Shown here one piece after another: positions 23,486 to 31,082 of a DNA stretch of 39,600 nucleotides. Position 1 is the first letter of the stretch, and every line of letters begins with the position of its first letter. Both the position numbers and the translations under genes were made by a program. Below the pieces are notes generated by a model, which saw nothing but the letters and a program-made list of their open reading frames with translations, ran no database searches and had not been told where the DNA came from. The DNA is from Flavobacterium soyangense (lineage in GTDB: Bacteria; Bacteroidota; Bacteroidia; Flavobacteriales; Flavobacteriaceae), in NCBI RefSeq assembly GCF_015277675.1, contig NZ_JADHEC010000033.1:1-39600 (forward strand), in the 5' to 3' direction.

Positions 23486-23575
23486 TTAAATTAATTCTTC
23501 AAATATTCTTATTCTTGTCTGTGAAAATGTTGTTAGAGTTATTAAGGATAAAATTATTTTTGAAAATATTTTCAT
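23486..23575 (-). CDS. 29-aa signal-peptide-like ORF (tiny gene or remnant)
   Basis: The frame reads MKIFSKIILSLITLTTFSQT and ends RIRIFEELI. The first 19 residues look like a complete Bacteroidota export signal: Lys-rich start, hydrophobic core, S-Q end. Only about 10 residues would remain after cleavage. It is either a very short secreted peptide or the surviving 5' end of a secreted-protein gene. The stop is 9 nt before the start of the 67-residue membrane protein, so the two may be coupled. Confidence is limited by its size. Confidence 0.4.
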   Translation of the reverse strand: MKIFSKIILSLITLTTFSQTRIRIFEELI

Positions 23576-23614
23576 TTTATATCAGTGTCAATCCGTTTAA
23601 TCCGTATCCCAATT

Positions 23615-24505
23615 TTAATTCAAATTGAAGTTATAAACAATCTTCCCAACTTGTTTTTCTGGCGCATCACTGCTGGCATCCCATCGTGTATTCATTGCGG
23701 CAATTCTGGCTTGATCCAGTAAACATCTTGCCGTATTTGTAGTTCCTTTTATTCCTGCAATGGCATCAATAGTTTTTCCATTTCTATCCACAGAAACCTC
23801 CACAACAACTTTCCCAGATTCATTACAGGTATATTTTGGAGCAGGTTTCGAAATCGCTTTTCTGTTTCCTAACGAATAACCAGTTCCGCCACCAGAACCG
23901 CCGCCATTTCCTGCGCCATAACCGCTTCCTGTGCCTATTCCGTTTCCAGTTCCATTTCCTCCACCGGTTCCGCCTCCAGAACCTCCAGTTCCATAGTAAC
24001 CGTTTGAGCTTAGACTTCCGTTCGCTTTTCCTTTGTTTCCTGCGGTTTTATCATCGCCATCACCACCTTTATTGGAACCTTTCATAATGCTGGACAAAGC
24101 ATCGTTTGTATTGTTAGAAACCCTTGGTTTTACCACAACTGGTTTCGGTTCTTCTTTTAAAACGGGTGTTGGTTTTAATGGTTTCTGTTTTTGCGGAATT
24201 ACCACGCTTTCTTCGGTAGAATTTTCCTGTGTTAAAATAGATTCTTCAGGAATAGCTTTTGTAGGTGTTTGTTTGGCTTGATTTTTCACATCTAAAACCT
24301 CACTTTTATAATTGGCTCCTGAGCCTAAATCGCTGTCGCCAAAATTTACGGTAACGCCACCTCCGCCGCCGCCAGCACCAATTAACTCTTCTAAATTTGA
24401 GGGTGGCCAAAAGCGAATAAAGAATAAAATCACTAACATTGTTCCATATAAAAGGATGGATATTGCTATTGATTTCTTTTGGTCAGAGGAAATGGTCGAA
24501 CTCAT
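23615..24505 (-). CDS. tonB: TonB family energy transducer
   Basis: TonB spans the periplasm and passes ExbB/ExbD proton energy to outer-membrane transporters. The 296-residue protein has one N-terminal membrane anchor (SIAISILLYGTMLVILFFI, about 12-30), then a Lys/Pro-rich periplasmic stretch (KQKPLKPTPVLKEEPKPVVV), then a long Gly/Ser/Asn low-complexity linker of about 40 residues. The C-terminal domain has KVVVEVSVDRNGKTIDAIAG and ends GKIVYNFNLN. Two cysteines in this domain (YTCNESG and ARCLLDQ) could form a disulfide. It is convergent with exbBD rather than in the same operon. Confidence 0.9.
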   Translation of the reverse strand: MSSTISSDQKKSIAISILLYGTMLVILFFIRFWPPSNLEELIGAGGGGGGVTVNFGDSDLGSGANYKSEVLDVKNQAKQTPTKAIPEESILTQENSTEESVVIPQKQKPLKPTPVLKEEPKPVVVKPRVSNNTNDALSSIMKGSNKGGDGDDKTAGNKGKANGSLSSNGYYGTGGSGGGTGGGNGTGNGIGTGSGYGAGNGGGSGGGTGYSLGNRKAISKPAPKYTCNESGKVVVEVSVDRNGKTIDAIAGIKGTTNTARCLLDQARIAAMNTRWDASSDAPEKQVGKIVYNFNLN

Positions 24506-24625
24506 TTAAATTATAAATTTAGGATACTTTAGTAAAACGTTGAAAATTACTAAAAATTATTAGAAGTAAGAAACAATATACATTATCAACAAGGTATTCG
24601 CATATAAGATTTTAAAATGTTTTTC

Positions 24626-24745
24626 GCCACAGATTCACAGATTTTAAAAATAGCTTAGGACAGTATTGACACTATTTTCAAAATTATTCAAAAAATCTGT
24701 ATGAGGAGTGAATAAAAAATCTTTGAAAATCTGTGAATCTGTGGC
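24626..24745. repeat. 20-bp inverted repeat with an 80-nt spacer
   Basis: GCCACAGATTCACAGATTTT at 24626-24645 is the exact reverse complement of 24726-24745. The motif resembles repeats scattered between genes in many Bacteroidota (recalled, not searched). It fills the gap between anmK and tonB, where both genes are on the minus strand. Confidence 0.88.
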
Positions 24746-24772
24746 AAATTTTTTAAAAAGAAATGCCTTTTC

Positions 24773-25840
24773 TTATGGTTTATAAATTTCTCCGGAACTG
24801 TGGTCGATTTTTGCTCCTGTTACACTACTCAAAACATTGATTTCACCTCGTAATTTCAAAACTCCAAGCAAAGCAAAAATCAGTGCTTCCTTGAATTCTA
24901 GGATTTTAGTTGAAGTAATTATAATTTCCATTTCAGGTAAATAGGATTGAATGCGTTCGATGATAAAATCATTGTAAGCACCACCGCCAGTATTTAAAAT
25001 GCGACCTTTTTTATTGGGCAAGGCCAAAGCGGTTTGTAAAGCCACGTGCTCTGTAAATGTTCTCAATTTATCTTCAATTGTGATTTTATAACTTTCAATC
25101 ATTGGTAAAACAATTTCTTTTACAAACTCAAAGCCCAATGATTTCGGTTTCTTTTGATGATAATAATCCAATGAGTTTAATTTTTCCAACAAATTTTCGT
25201 TGACTTTTCCTGTTCGGGAAATTTTTCCTTTATCGTCATAATCCAGTCCCAATTGATTGGCATAATAATTCAAAACCGTATTTACCGGCGAAATATCAAA
25301 GGCAATTCTTTCTCCATTTTGTTCAAACGAAACATTCGAAAATCCACCTAAATTCATACAATAATCATACTCTGAAAATAGGATGCGGTCGCCAATAGGA
25401 ACCAAAGGAGCTCCTTGACCACCCAATTTTACATCCTGAATTCTAAAATCACAAACAACAGTTTGCTCTATCAAACTTGAAATTTCGGACAAATTACCAA
25501 TTTGTAAGGTCAAACCTTTTTCTGGTTGATGTAAAATAGTATGTCCATGGGAGCAAACTGCATCAAGGTTTTCAATTTTGTATTTTTCTATAAAATTGGA
25601 AATGATAGTTGCAAGAAATTTTGTGTATGCTGTGTCTAATTTTTCGAGTTTAGTTTCAGGATAATCCACGGCTAATTTTAGGTGTTTAATCCAACTTTGG
25701 CTGTAGCCAATGGTTTCACTTTCAAGGATTTCGAAAGCCCATTTCTGGTTTTTTAAACGAAATTGAATATGCGCTAAATCGATTCCGTCAAGGGATGTTC
25801 CTGACATTACTCCGATAACGTTGTAGTAATCTTTTTTCAT
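24773..25840 (-). CDS. anmK: Anhydro-N-acetylmuramic acid kinase
   Basis: AnmK opens and phosphorylates 1,6-anhydroMurNAc to MurNAc-6-phosphate in cell-wall recycling. The 355-residue protein has the diagnostic start GVMSGTSLDGIDLAHIQF (10-27), then CSHGHTILHQPEKGLTLQIG, VCDFRIQDVKLGGQGAPLVP, and the C-terminal ILNTGGGAYNDFIIERIQ. Length and order match the family. Other recycling genes are not adjacent. A TAAATTTG element lies only 4 nt before the ATG, which suggests a leaderless mRNA. It is divergent from the acyl-CoA dehydrogenase. Confidence 0.95.
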   Translation of the reverse strand: MKKDYYNVIGVMSGTSLDGIDLAHIQFRLKNQKWAFEILESETIGYSQSWIKHLKLAVDYPETKLEKLDTAYTKFLATIISNFIEKYKIENLDAVCSHGHTILHQPEKGLTLQIGNLSEISSLIEQTVVCDFRIQDVKLGGQGAPLVPIGDRILFSEYDYCMNLGGFSNVSFEQNGERIAFDISPVNTVLNYYANQLGLDYDDKGKISRTGKVNENLLEKLNSLDYYHQKKPKSLGFEFVKEIVLPMIESYKITIEDKLRTFTEHVALQTALALPNKKGRILNTGGGAYNDFIIERIQSYLPEMEIIITSTKILEFKEALIFALLGVLKLRGEINVLSSVTGAKIDHSSGEIYKP

Positions 25841-25844
25841 TGTT

Positions 25845-25852
25845 CAAATTTA
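25845..25852 (-). promoter_or_regulatory. anmK promoter -7 element (TAAATTTG), 4 nt before the ATG
   Basis: An exact TAnnTTTG match on the minus strand is followed by AACA and then the start codon. At this distance transcription would start at or next to the A of the ATG. Confidence 0.5.
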
Positions 25853-25862
25853 CGAATCAAAA

Positions 25863-25893
25863 TTGAAAATTTCATTATAAAAAAGTACCTTTG
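25863..25893 (+). promoter_or_regulatory. Acyl-CoA dehydrogenase promoter (TTG-N20-TACCTTTG)
   Basis: TTG at 25863-25865, a 20-nt spacer, and TACCTTTG at 25886-25893 match the Bacteroidota -33/-7 consensus. The element lies 43 nt upstream of the start codon. Confidence 0.62.
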
Positions 25894-25936
25894 AGCGTAT
25901 TTTTATAACAAAAAACAACATTTACTTTATATTATT

Positions 25937-27079
25937 ATGGATTTTAATCTAACCGAAGAACAATTAATGGTGCAACAAGCAGCCAGAGATTTTGCTCAAA
26001 ACGAACTTTTGGCAGGTGTAATTGAAAGAGATGAAAAGCAAATTTTTCCTGCCGAGCAAGTCAAAAAAATGGGCGAACTTGGATTTATGGGAATGATGGT
26101 GGATCCAAAATACGGCGGAAGCGGTCTCGATACTATTTCTTATGTTATTGCAATGGAGGAAATCTCAAAAATTGATGCCTCAGCTTCGGTGGTGATGTCC
26201 GTAAATAATTCATTGGTTTGTTGGGGTTTACAGGCTTTTGGAACAGAAGAACAAAAACAACACTGGTTACCACTTTTGGCTTCTGGTCAAATTCACGGTG
26301 CTTTTTGTTTGAGCGAACCCGAAGCTGGTAGTGATGCAACTTCTCAAAAAACAACAGCCATTGATATGGGGGATTATTATTTGGTAAACGGAACAAAAAA
26401 CTGGATTACAAACGGAAATACGGCTTCTTTTTATATTGTCATTGCACAAACTGATGTCGAGAAAAAAAGTAAAGGGATTAATGCCTTGATTATGACCAAG
26501 GATATGCCGGGATTTTCTATTGGTCCAAAAGAACATAAAATGGGAATTCGTGGTTCTGACACTCATTCGTTGATGTTCAACGATGTGAAAGTCCCAAAAG
26601 AAAACAGGATTGGTGAAGATGGTTTCGGGTTCAAATTTGCAATGAAAACCTTGGCTGGAGGAAGAATTGGCATTGCGTCTCAGGCGCTAGGAATTGCTTC
26701 TGGAGCTTATGAATTGGCGTTGAAATATTCGAAAGAACGCAAAGCATTTGGTACTGAAATTTGCAATCATCAGGCAATAGCATTCAAACTGGCTGATATG
26801 GCGGTTAATATTGAAGCGGCAAGACATCTTTGTATGAAGGCCGCTTGGGACAAAGACAATCATCATAATTACGATATTAGTGGAGCAATGGCCAAACTTT
26901 TTGCCTCACAAACCGCAATGGATACAGCTGTCGAAGCAGTTCAAATTCACGGTGGAAACGGTTATGTTAGAGAATATCACGTAGAGCGAATGATGCGTGA
27001 TGCCAAAATTACCCAAATATACGAAGGCACTTCCGAAATTCAAAAAATCGTAATTTCAAGAAGCATTATTGCTGGATAA
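25937..27079 (+). CDS. Acyl-CoA dehydrogenase
   Basis: This FAD enzyme introduces the alpha-beta double bond into acyl-CoA and passes electrons to ETF. The 380-residue protein begins MDFNLTEEQLMVQQAARDFA. The FAD/substrate block is AFCLSEPEAGSDATSQKT (about 119-136). LAGGRIGIASQALGIASGAY is the C-terminal helical start, and HGGNGYVREYHVERMMRDAK leads to IYEGTSEIQ with the catalytic Glu about 363. This Glu position is that of short/medium-chain and butyryl-CoA-type enzymes rather than isovaleryl-CoA dehydrogenase. It is a single gene with a good promoter and a terminator at 27100-27133. Chain-length preference cannot be set from sequence. Confidence 0.94.
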   Translation: MDFNLTEEQLMVQQAARDFAQNELLAGVIERDEKQIFPAEQVKKMGELGFMGMMVDPKYGGSGLDTISYVIAMEEISKIDASASVVMSVNNSLVCWGLQAFGTEEQKQHWLPLLASGQIHGAFCLSEPEAGSDATSQKTTAIDMGDYYLVNGTKNWITNGNTASFYIVIAQTDVEKKSKGINALIMTKDMPGFSIGPKEHKMGIRGSDTHSLMFNDVKVPKENRIGEDGFGFKFAMKTLAGGRIGIASQALGIASGAYELALKYSKERKAFGTEICNHQAIAFKLADMAVNIEAARHLCMKAAWDKDNHHNYDISGAMAKLFASQTAMDTAVEAVQIHGGNGYVREYHVERMMRDAKITQIYEGTSEIQKIVISRSIIAG

Positions 27080-27099
27080 ATTGAAGCAGTGTTTTATAA

Positions 27100-27133
27100 A
27101 AACCCTTTCAGAATTATTAAACTGAAAGGGTTT
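27100..27133 (+). terminator. Bidirectional terminator, acyl-CoA dehydrogenase / GNAT
   Basis: A perfect 12-bp stem (AAACCCTTTCAG with CTGAAAGGGTTT) with a 10-nt loop lies between two convergent genes, with A/T-rich flanks on both sides. Confidence 0.85.
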
Positions 27134-27155
27134 CTATTGTAATTTTTAAAGAAAA

Positions 27156-27734
27156 TTAGGCTGTTTCCAAAGTAGGCATATTCATATTGTAAGCCAAAAT
27201 ATAATAGTTATTGTCGTTGAATTGGAATTCACCAATGTCAGTCCATTTTAGTTTTTCGGTATGGGCTCTATAGGAAGGTATATTAGTTTTGTTGATGAAA
27301 GTCAAACTTAATGTATATTTTTTTACAACATGAATTCGCATAAACTCAAACAGCAAATTAATCAAACCTTTTCCTCTGTATTTTTTGTCGATGCAAATGG
27401 GGCCATATTGAAAACTGGTGGTTGAATTTATTTCGAAATCTAAAAATTCAAGCTTTGGAAAAAGGCTAATCATATATTCAAAAATAGGATATTGACTAAA
27501 GAAATCCCAGCTTTCGGCAAAAATGTAGGCGATAACTTTGTTGTTGTCTTTAGCAATAAATAAACCTTCGTTATTAATAACATAAGTCAATTGTTCGACA
27601 GAAAATGGAGTGGTGACAAAACCGGATTTCTTTTCTTCTTCGCTTAAATTAGAAACAAGATATAGTTTCTGTAAGTCCAAAACGCCTTCAATATCATTTA
27701 ATTTTGCTATTTCTAAATTTATATTTTCTAACAT
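27156..27734 (-). CDS. GNAT family N-acetyltransferase
   Basis: The 192-residue protein has the GNAT acetyl-CoA-binding motif in YGPICIDKKYRGKGLINLLF (about 111-130; R-G-K-G-L pyrophosphate loop), with a preceding beta strand VIAYIFAES and a late NIPSYRAHTEKLKW motif. It should transfer an acetyl group from acetyl-CoA, but the acceptor is unknown. It stands alone, convergent with the acyl-CoA dehydrogenase and divergent from the SDR gene. A TACTTTTG element lies 22 nt upstream. Confidence 0.82.
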   Translation of the reverse strand: MLENINLEIAKLNDIEGVLDLQKLYLVSNLSEEEKKSGFVTTPFSVEQLTYVINNEGLFIAKDNNKVIAYIFAESWDFFSQYPIFEYMISLFPKLEFLDFEINSTTSFQYGPICIDKKYRGKGLINLLFEFMRIHVVKKYTLSLTFINKTNIPSYRAHTEKLKWTDIGEFQFNDNNYYILAYNMNMPTLETA

Positions 27735-27756
27735 TTTTTTAATGAAATTATTTCAA

Positions 27757-27764
27757 CAAAAGTA
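27757..27764 (-). promoter_or_regulatory. Probable GNAT gene promoter -7 element (TACTTTTG)
   Basis: An exact TAnnTTTG match on the minus strand, 22 nt upstream of the ATG. The nearest TTTG is about 27 nt further upstream, a little too far for an ideal -33. Confidence 0.45.
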
Positions 27765-27785
27765 TAAATTACATATTAAATTTCG

Positions 27786-27819
27786 TTTGAACAAATAAAA
27801 TAATTTTTTCGTATTTTCG
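27786..27819 (+). promoter_or_regulatory. SDR-sprT promoter (TTTG-N22-TATTTTCG)
   Basis: TTTG at 27786-27789 and TATTTTCG at 27812-27819 are one base short of a full Bacteroidota promoter. The -7 element ends 4 nt before the ATG at 27824, which suggests a leaderless transcript. Confidence 0.5.
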
Positions 27820-27823
27820 CTTT

Positions 27824-28501
27824 ATGAAAAATATCATCATTACAGGAACTTCAAGAGGAATTGGTTACGAACTGGCGTGGCAGTTTGCGGATGCAGGTCA
27901 TAATGTCTTGGCGATTTCCAGAAAAACACCCCAAACTTTATTAGGGAACAAAAATATCACATGTCTTTCAGTCGATTTGTCCGATGAAACCGAAATGGAA
28001 AAGGTTGATAATTTCCTATCACATTCTTGGAAAACTGTTGACATTATAATTCACAATGCCGGAAGTTTATTGTTAAAACCTTTCTCAGAAACTTCCCAAG
28101 AAGATTTCGAAAACATCTACAAAGTCAATGTTTTTGGTGTTGCTAATTTGACCCGTGCTTGTTTGCCTTATTTACAAAAAGGTTCTCACGTGGTTACCAT
28201 AAGCTCTATGGGAGGAATTCAAGGAAGTCTTAAATTTGCTGGGCTTGCAGCTTACAGTTCCAGTAAAGGAGCAGTTATCACCTTGTCAGAATTATTGGCT
28301 GAAGAATACAAAGAAAAAGGAGTTTCATTTAATGTATTGGCCCTTGGAGCAGTCCAAACCGAGATGCTGCAAGAAGCATTCCCGGGTTATGAAGCACCAA
28401 TTACCGCAAAAGAAATGGCCGATTATATTTTTGATTTTGCCTTAACTGGTAATAAATATTACAACGGAAAAGTGTTGCAAGTTTCATCAACTAATCCATA
28501 A
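27824..28501 (+). CDS. Short-chain dehydrogenase/reductase (SDR)
   Basis: This 225-residue Rossmann-fold oxidoreductase has the cofactor motif TGTSRGIG (7-14), NNAG-like HNAG (77-80), the catalytic Ser in TISSMGG (about 127-128), and YSSSK with Tyr144 and Lys148. A basic residue after the first strand (ISRKTP, 31-36) favours NADP(H). The substrate is not evident. The SprT-like gene follows 5 nt after its stop, so the two form an operon, although no functional link is known. Confidence 0.9.
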   Translation: MKNIIITGTSRGIGYELAWQFADAGHNVLAISRKTPQTLLGNKNITCLSVDLSDETEMEKVDNFLSHSWKTVDIIIHNAGSLLLKPFSETSQEDFENIYKVNVFGVANLTRACLPYLQKGSHVVTISSMGGIQGSLKFAGLAAYSSSKGAVITLSELLAEEYKEKGVSFNVLALGAVQTEMLQEAFPGYEAPITAKEMADYIFDFALTGNKYYNGKVLQVSSTNP

Positions 28502-28506
28502 ATCAT

Positions 28507-29106
28507 TTGTCCGAAACTCTTTCTAAATACATCCCTGAACACGCTGTAAAACCAGTTTTCGAACTGATTGTATTGAATCAGGTCCATCTTAAAATCGTAA
28601 ATGAACGTATAACTCGTCACGGAGATTATCGAAAAGGATTAAGTGGTAAACACGAAATCACTGTCAACGCCAGTTTGAATAAATACAAATTTTTGATTAC
28701 GTTAGTTCACGAAATTTCGCATTTGGTTGCTTTTGAAAAATTTGGACACAACATCAAGCCCCACGGTAATGAGTGGAAATATTCCTTTCAGCGACTGATG
28801 ATTCCGTTTATTCGACCGGAAATTTTTCCAAATCATATATTGCCTTTGTTGGCACGACATTTCAAAAATCCTACCGCAAGCAGTGATACGGATGCTACTT
28901 TGTCATTGGCATTAAAACAATTTGATATTCAAAATGATAAAAACTATATATTTGAAATACCATATGGGAGTATTTTTAGAATTCATAATGGTAAAATTTT
29001 TAAAAAAGGAGCTTTAAGGATTAAACGTTTTGAATGCTTAGAAGTTAGTTCAGGAAGAACCTATCTTTTTAATCCAAATGCCGAAGTGGAGTTGTTGCCG
29101 AGTTAA
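28507..29106 (+). CDS. SprT-like zinc metallopeptidase-domain protein, TTG start
   Basis: The 199-residue protein has the zinc motif HEISH (68-72) followed by PHGNEWK with a third likely ligand His86, the pattern of SprT/Spartan-like domains. The function of the bacterial form is not settled; related eukaryotic proteins cut DNA-bound proteins. The most likely start is TTG at 28507, reading M-SETLSKYIPEHAVKPVFEL. The frame has no ATG before the conserved region, and the upstream gene stops 5 nt earlier, so translation is probably coupled. The C-terminal part (KGALRIKRFECLEVSSGRTY) is a small beta-rich segment usual in Bacteroidota members. Confidence 0.85.
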   Translation: MSETLSKYIPEHAVKPVFELIVLNQVHLKIVNERITRHGDYRKGLSGKHEITVNASLNKYKFLITLVHEISHLVAFEKFGHNIKPHGNEWKYSFQRLMIPFIRPEIFPNHILPLLARHFKNPTASSDTDATLSLALKQFDIQNDKNYIFEIPYGSIFRIHNGKIFKKGALRIKRFECLEVSSGRTYLFNPNAEVELLPS

Positions 29107-29193
29107 ATATATTATTTCTCGGAACAAATGATCAATTCAGAACAAGAAAACGTTATTCTAAGACTTCTAATCAATTATTAGTTATTTTATAAG

Positions 29194-29201
29194 TATATTT
29201 G
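29194..29201 (+). promoter_or_regulatory. Probable mannose-1-P guanylyltransferase promoter -7 element (TATATTTG)
   Basis: An exact TAnnTTTG match, 50 nt upstream of the start codon in the 145-nt gap after the SprT-like gene. No clear -33 element was seen. Confidence 0.5.
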
Positions 29202-29251
29202 CGGGACTAATAGAAAAAATACTATTGAAGTAACTCAGCAATTAAATTAAA

Positions 29252-30310
29252 ATGAATAAAAATTATTACGCAATTCTAATGGCCGGTGGAGTAGGATCAC
29301 GGTTTTGGCCGGTAAGCACATCTGAGTTTCCGAAGCAGTTTCACGATATGCTAGGTGCAGGCGAAACCTTAATCCAAAAGACATTCAGCCGATTATCAAA
29401 ATTGATTCCGGTAGAGAATATTTTAATTTTGACCAATGAAAAATATAATGATATTGTTTTAGAACAACTGCCAATGGTGGAACAAAATCAAGTTTTGCTA
29501 GAACCTGCAATGCGGAATACAGCTCCTTGTATTTTATATGCTTCCCTAAAAATTCAAAAGCAAAATCCTGATGCCGTTATGGTCGTTGCGCCAAGCGATC
29601 ACTGGATTGAAGATGAAAATGCTTTTGCAGCAAACTTGCAGCAATGTTTTGATTTTTGTTCCAAAGAAAATGCGCTAATGACTCTCGGGATTCAACCTAC
29701 CTTTCCCAATACTGGTTTTGGGTATATCGAATATGATAAAAAAGATGCTAATCCAATAAAAAAAGTGTCCCAATTTCGTGAAAAACCAGATTATGAAACA
29801 GCCAAATCATTTCTTAAAAGCGGTAATTTCCTGTGGAATGGTGGTATTTTTATTTGGAGTGTAAAATCGATAACGGAAGCCTTCGATAAATTTCAACCAC
29901 AAATGAATGCCTTGTTTCAAAAAGGATTAGAAAGTTATAATTCTATTGAAGAAAAATCTTTTATAGAAGAAAATTATGCTTTATCCGAAAACGTTTCTAT
30001 TGATTATGCCGTAATGGAAAATGCCAAAAATGTCTATGTTCTTCCTGCTACTTTCGACTGGAACGATTTAGGAACTTGGGGTTCTCTGCATGAAAAATTA
30101 GATAAAGACGAAAACAATAATGCTGTCGTAAATGCTACAGTTTTATTGAAAAACTCTTCAAGTAATATTATCAGTACAGCCAAAAATAAACTGGTGATAA
30201 TTGATGGGCTTGAAGATTTTATTATAGTGGATAAAGACAATGTTTTGTTGATTTATCCTAAAAGCAAGGAGCAGGAAATAAAAGGATTAGTAAATAATTT
30301 AAACAAGTAA
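29252..30310 (+). CDS. manC: Mannose-1-phosphate guanylyltransferase
   Basis: The enzyme makes GDP-mannose from GTP and mannose-1-phosphate for surface polysaccharides and protein glycosylation. The 352-residue protein has the nucleotidyltransferase signature MAGGVGSRFWPVSTSEFPKQ (10-29), MRNTAPCILYA, VVAPSDHWI (metal-binding Asp), FREKPDYETAKSFL and WNGGIFIW, and VSIDYAVMENA near the C-terminus. It lacks the C-terminal cupin isomerase domain of the long bifunctional form, so it is the single-function short type. It is convergent with mlaF, with only 4 nt between the stop codons and no visible terminator. Confidence 0.93.
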   Translation: MNKNYYAILMAGGVGSRFWPVSTSEFPKQFHDMLGAGETLIQKTFSRLSKLIPVENILILTNEKYNDIVLEQLPMVEQNQVLLEPAMRNTAPCILYASLKIQKQNPDAVMVVAPSDHWIEDENAFAANLQQCFDFCSKENALMTLGIQPTFPNTGFGYIEYDKKDANPIKKVSQFREKPDYETAKSFLKSGNFLWNGGIFIWSVKSITEAFDKFQPQMNALFQKGLESYNSIEEKSFIEENYALSENVSIDYAVMENAKNVYVLPATFDWNDLGTWGSLHEKLDKDENNNAVVNATVLLKNSSSNIISTAKNKLVIIDGLEDFIIVDKDNVLLIYPKSKEQEIKGLVNNLNK

Positions 30311-30314
30311 TCTT

Positions 30315-31082
30315 CTAATGCGATTCTTTCAAATAGGCTTCCCTAATTTTTTTGAATAAATTTGAGGAGTAAACAAAATCAACAATAGCGACATTATCTG
30401 TTCTGAAAATTTCTTCTTTTGTACCTTCCCATTCTTTTAAACCATCTTTTAAAAAGATTATCTTTTCTCCAATTTCCATCACAGAGTTCATATCGTGCGT
30501 GTTGACTACCGTTGTAATATTATATTCTTCGGTAATTTCCTTGATGAGATTGTCAATTAAAGTAGCCGTGTTTGGGTCTAAACCCGAATTTGGCTCATCA
30601 CAAAAAAGATATTTTGGATTATTTACGATGGCACGAGCAATCGCAACACGTTTTTGCATGCCACCCGAAATTTCCGAAGGTAATTTATGATGTGCATCAA
30701 TTAAGTTTACTCTTTTTAAAACAAAATCAACTCGATCCTGAATTTTATGTTTGTCATCATTGGTAAACATTCTTAACGGAAACCCAACGTTTTCAGACAC
30801 AGTCATTGAATCAAATAAGGCACTTCCCTGAAAAAGCATTCCGATTTCAGTTCTCAATTCTCGTTTTTCATCAGAAGTAAGGTCAGAGTAAATCCTGCCG
30901 TTAAAAGAAATAGTTCCTACGTCTGGAGTGAAAATTCCGAGCAGAGATTTTAACAAAACAGTTTTCCCAGAACCACTTTGACCAATGACCAAATTAGTTT
31001 TTCCGGTTTCGAAAACAGCAGAAACACCTTTAAGAACTTTGCTCTCACCAAATGATTTTTCTAAATTTCGTATTTCTATCAT
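30315..31082 (-). CDS. mlaF: ABC transporter ATP-binding protein, MlaF-like
   Basis: This is the ATPase of an Mla-type transporter that moves phospholipids between inner and outer membranes. The 255-residue protein has Walker A GQSGSGKTVLLK (about 34-45), the signature EISGGMQKRVAIARAI, Walker B YLFCDEPNSGLDP, and the H-loop VNTHDMN. The wording around the signature (SGGMQKR) is typical of MlaF. Its ATG overlaps the stop of the permease gene in a TAATG, so the two are translationally coupled. No MCE-domain substrate-binding gene (mlaD) adjoins them. Confidence 0.93.
   Translation of the reverse strand: MIEIRNLEKSFGESKVLKGVSAVFETGKTNLVIGQSGSGKTVLLKSLLGIFTPDVGTISFNGRIYSDLTSDEKRELRTEIGMLFQGSALFDSMTVSENVGFPLRMFTNDDKHKIQDRVDFVLKRVNLIDAHHKLPSEISGGMQKRVAIARAIVNNPKYLFCDEPNSGLDPNTATLIDNLIKEITEEYNITTVVNTHDMNSVMEIGEKIIFLKDGLKEWEGTKEEIFRTDNVAIVDFVYSSNLFKKIREAYLKESH

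Larger units (their letters stand above)
23188..23603 (+). repeat. Pair of similar 23-bp direct repeats bounding a small island
   Basis: ATCTGTGTCAATC at 23188 and ATCAGTGTCAATC at 23581 begin 23-nt copies that agree at about 19 positions. They flank the two small minus-strand ORFs at 23273-23575. Confidence 0.5.
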
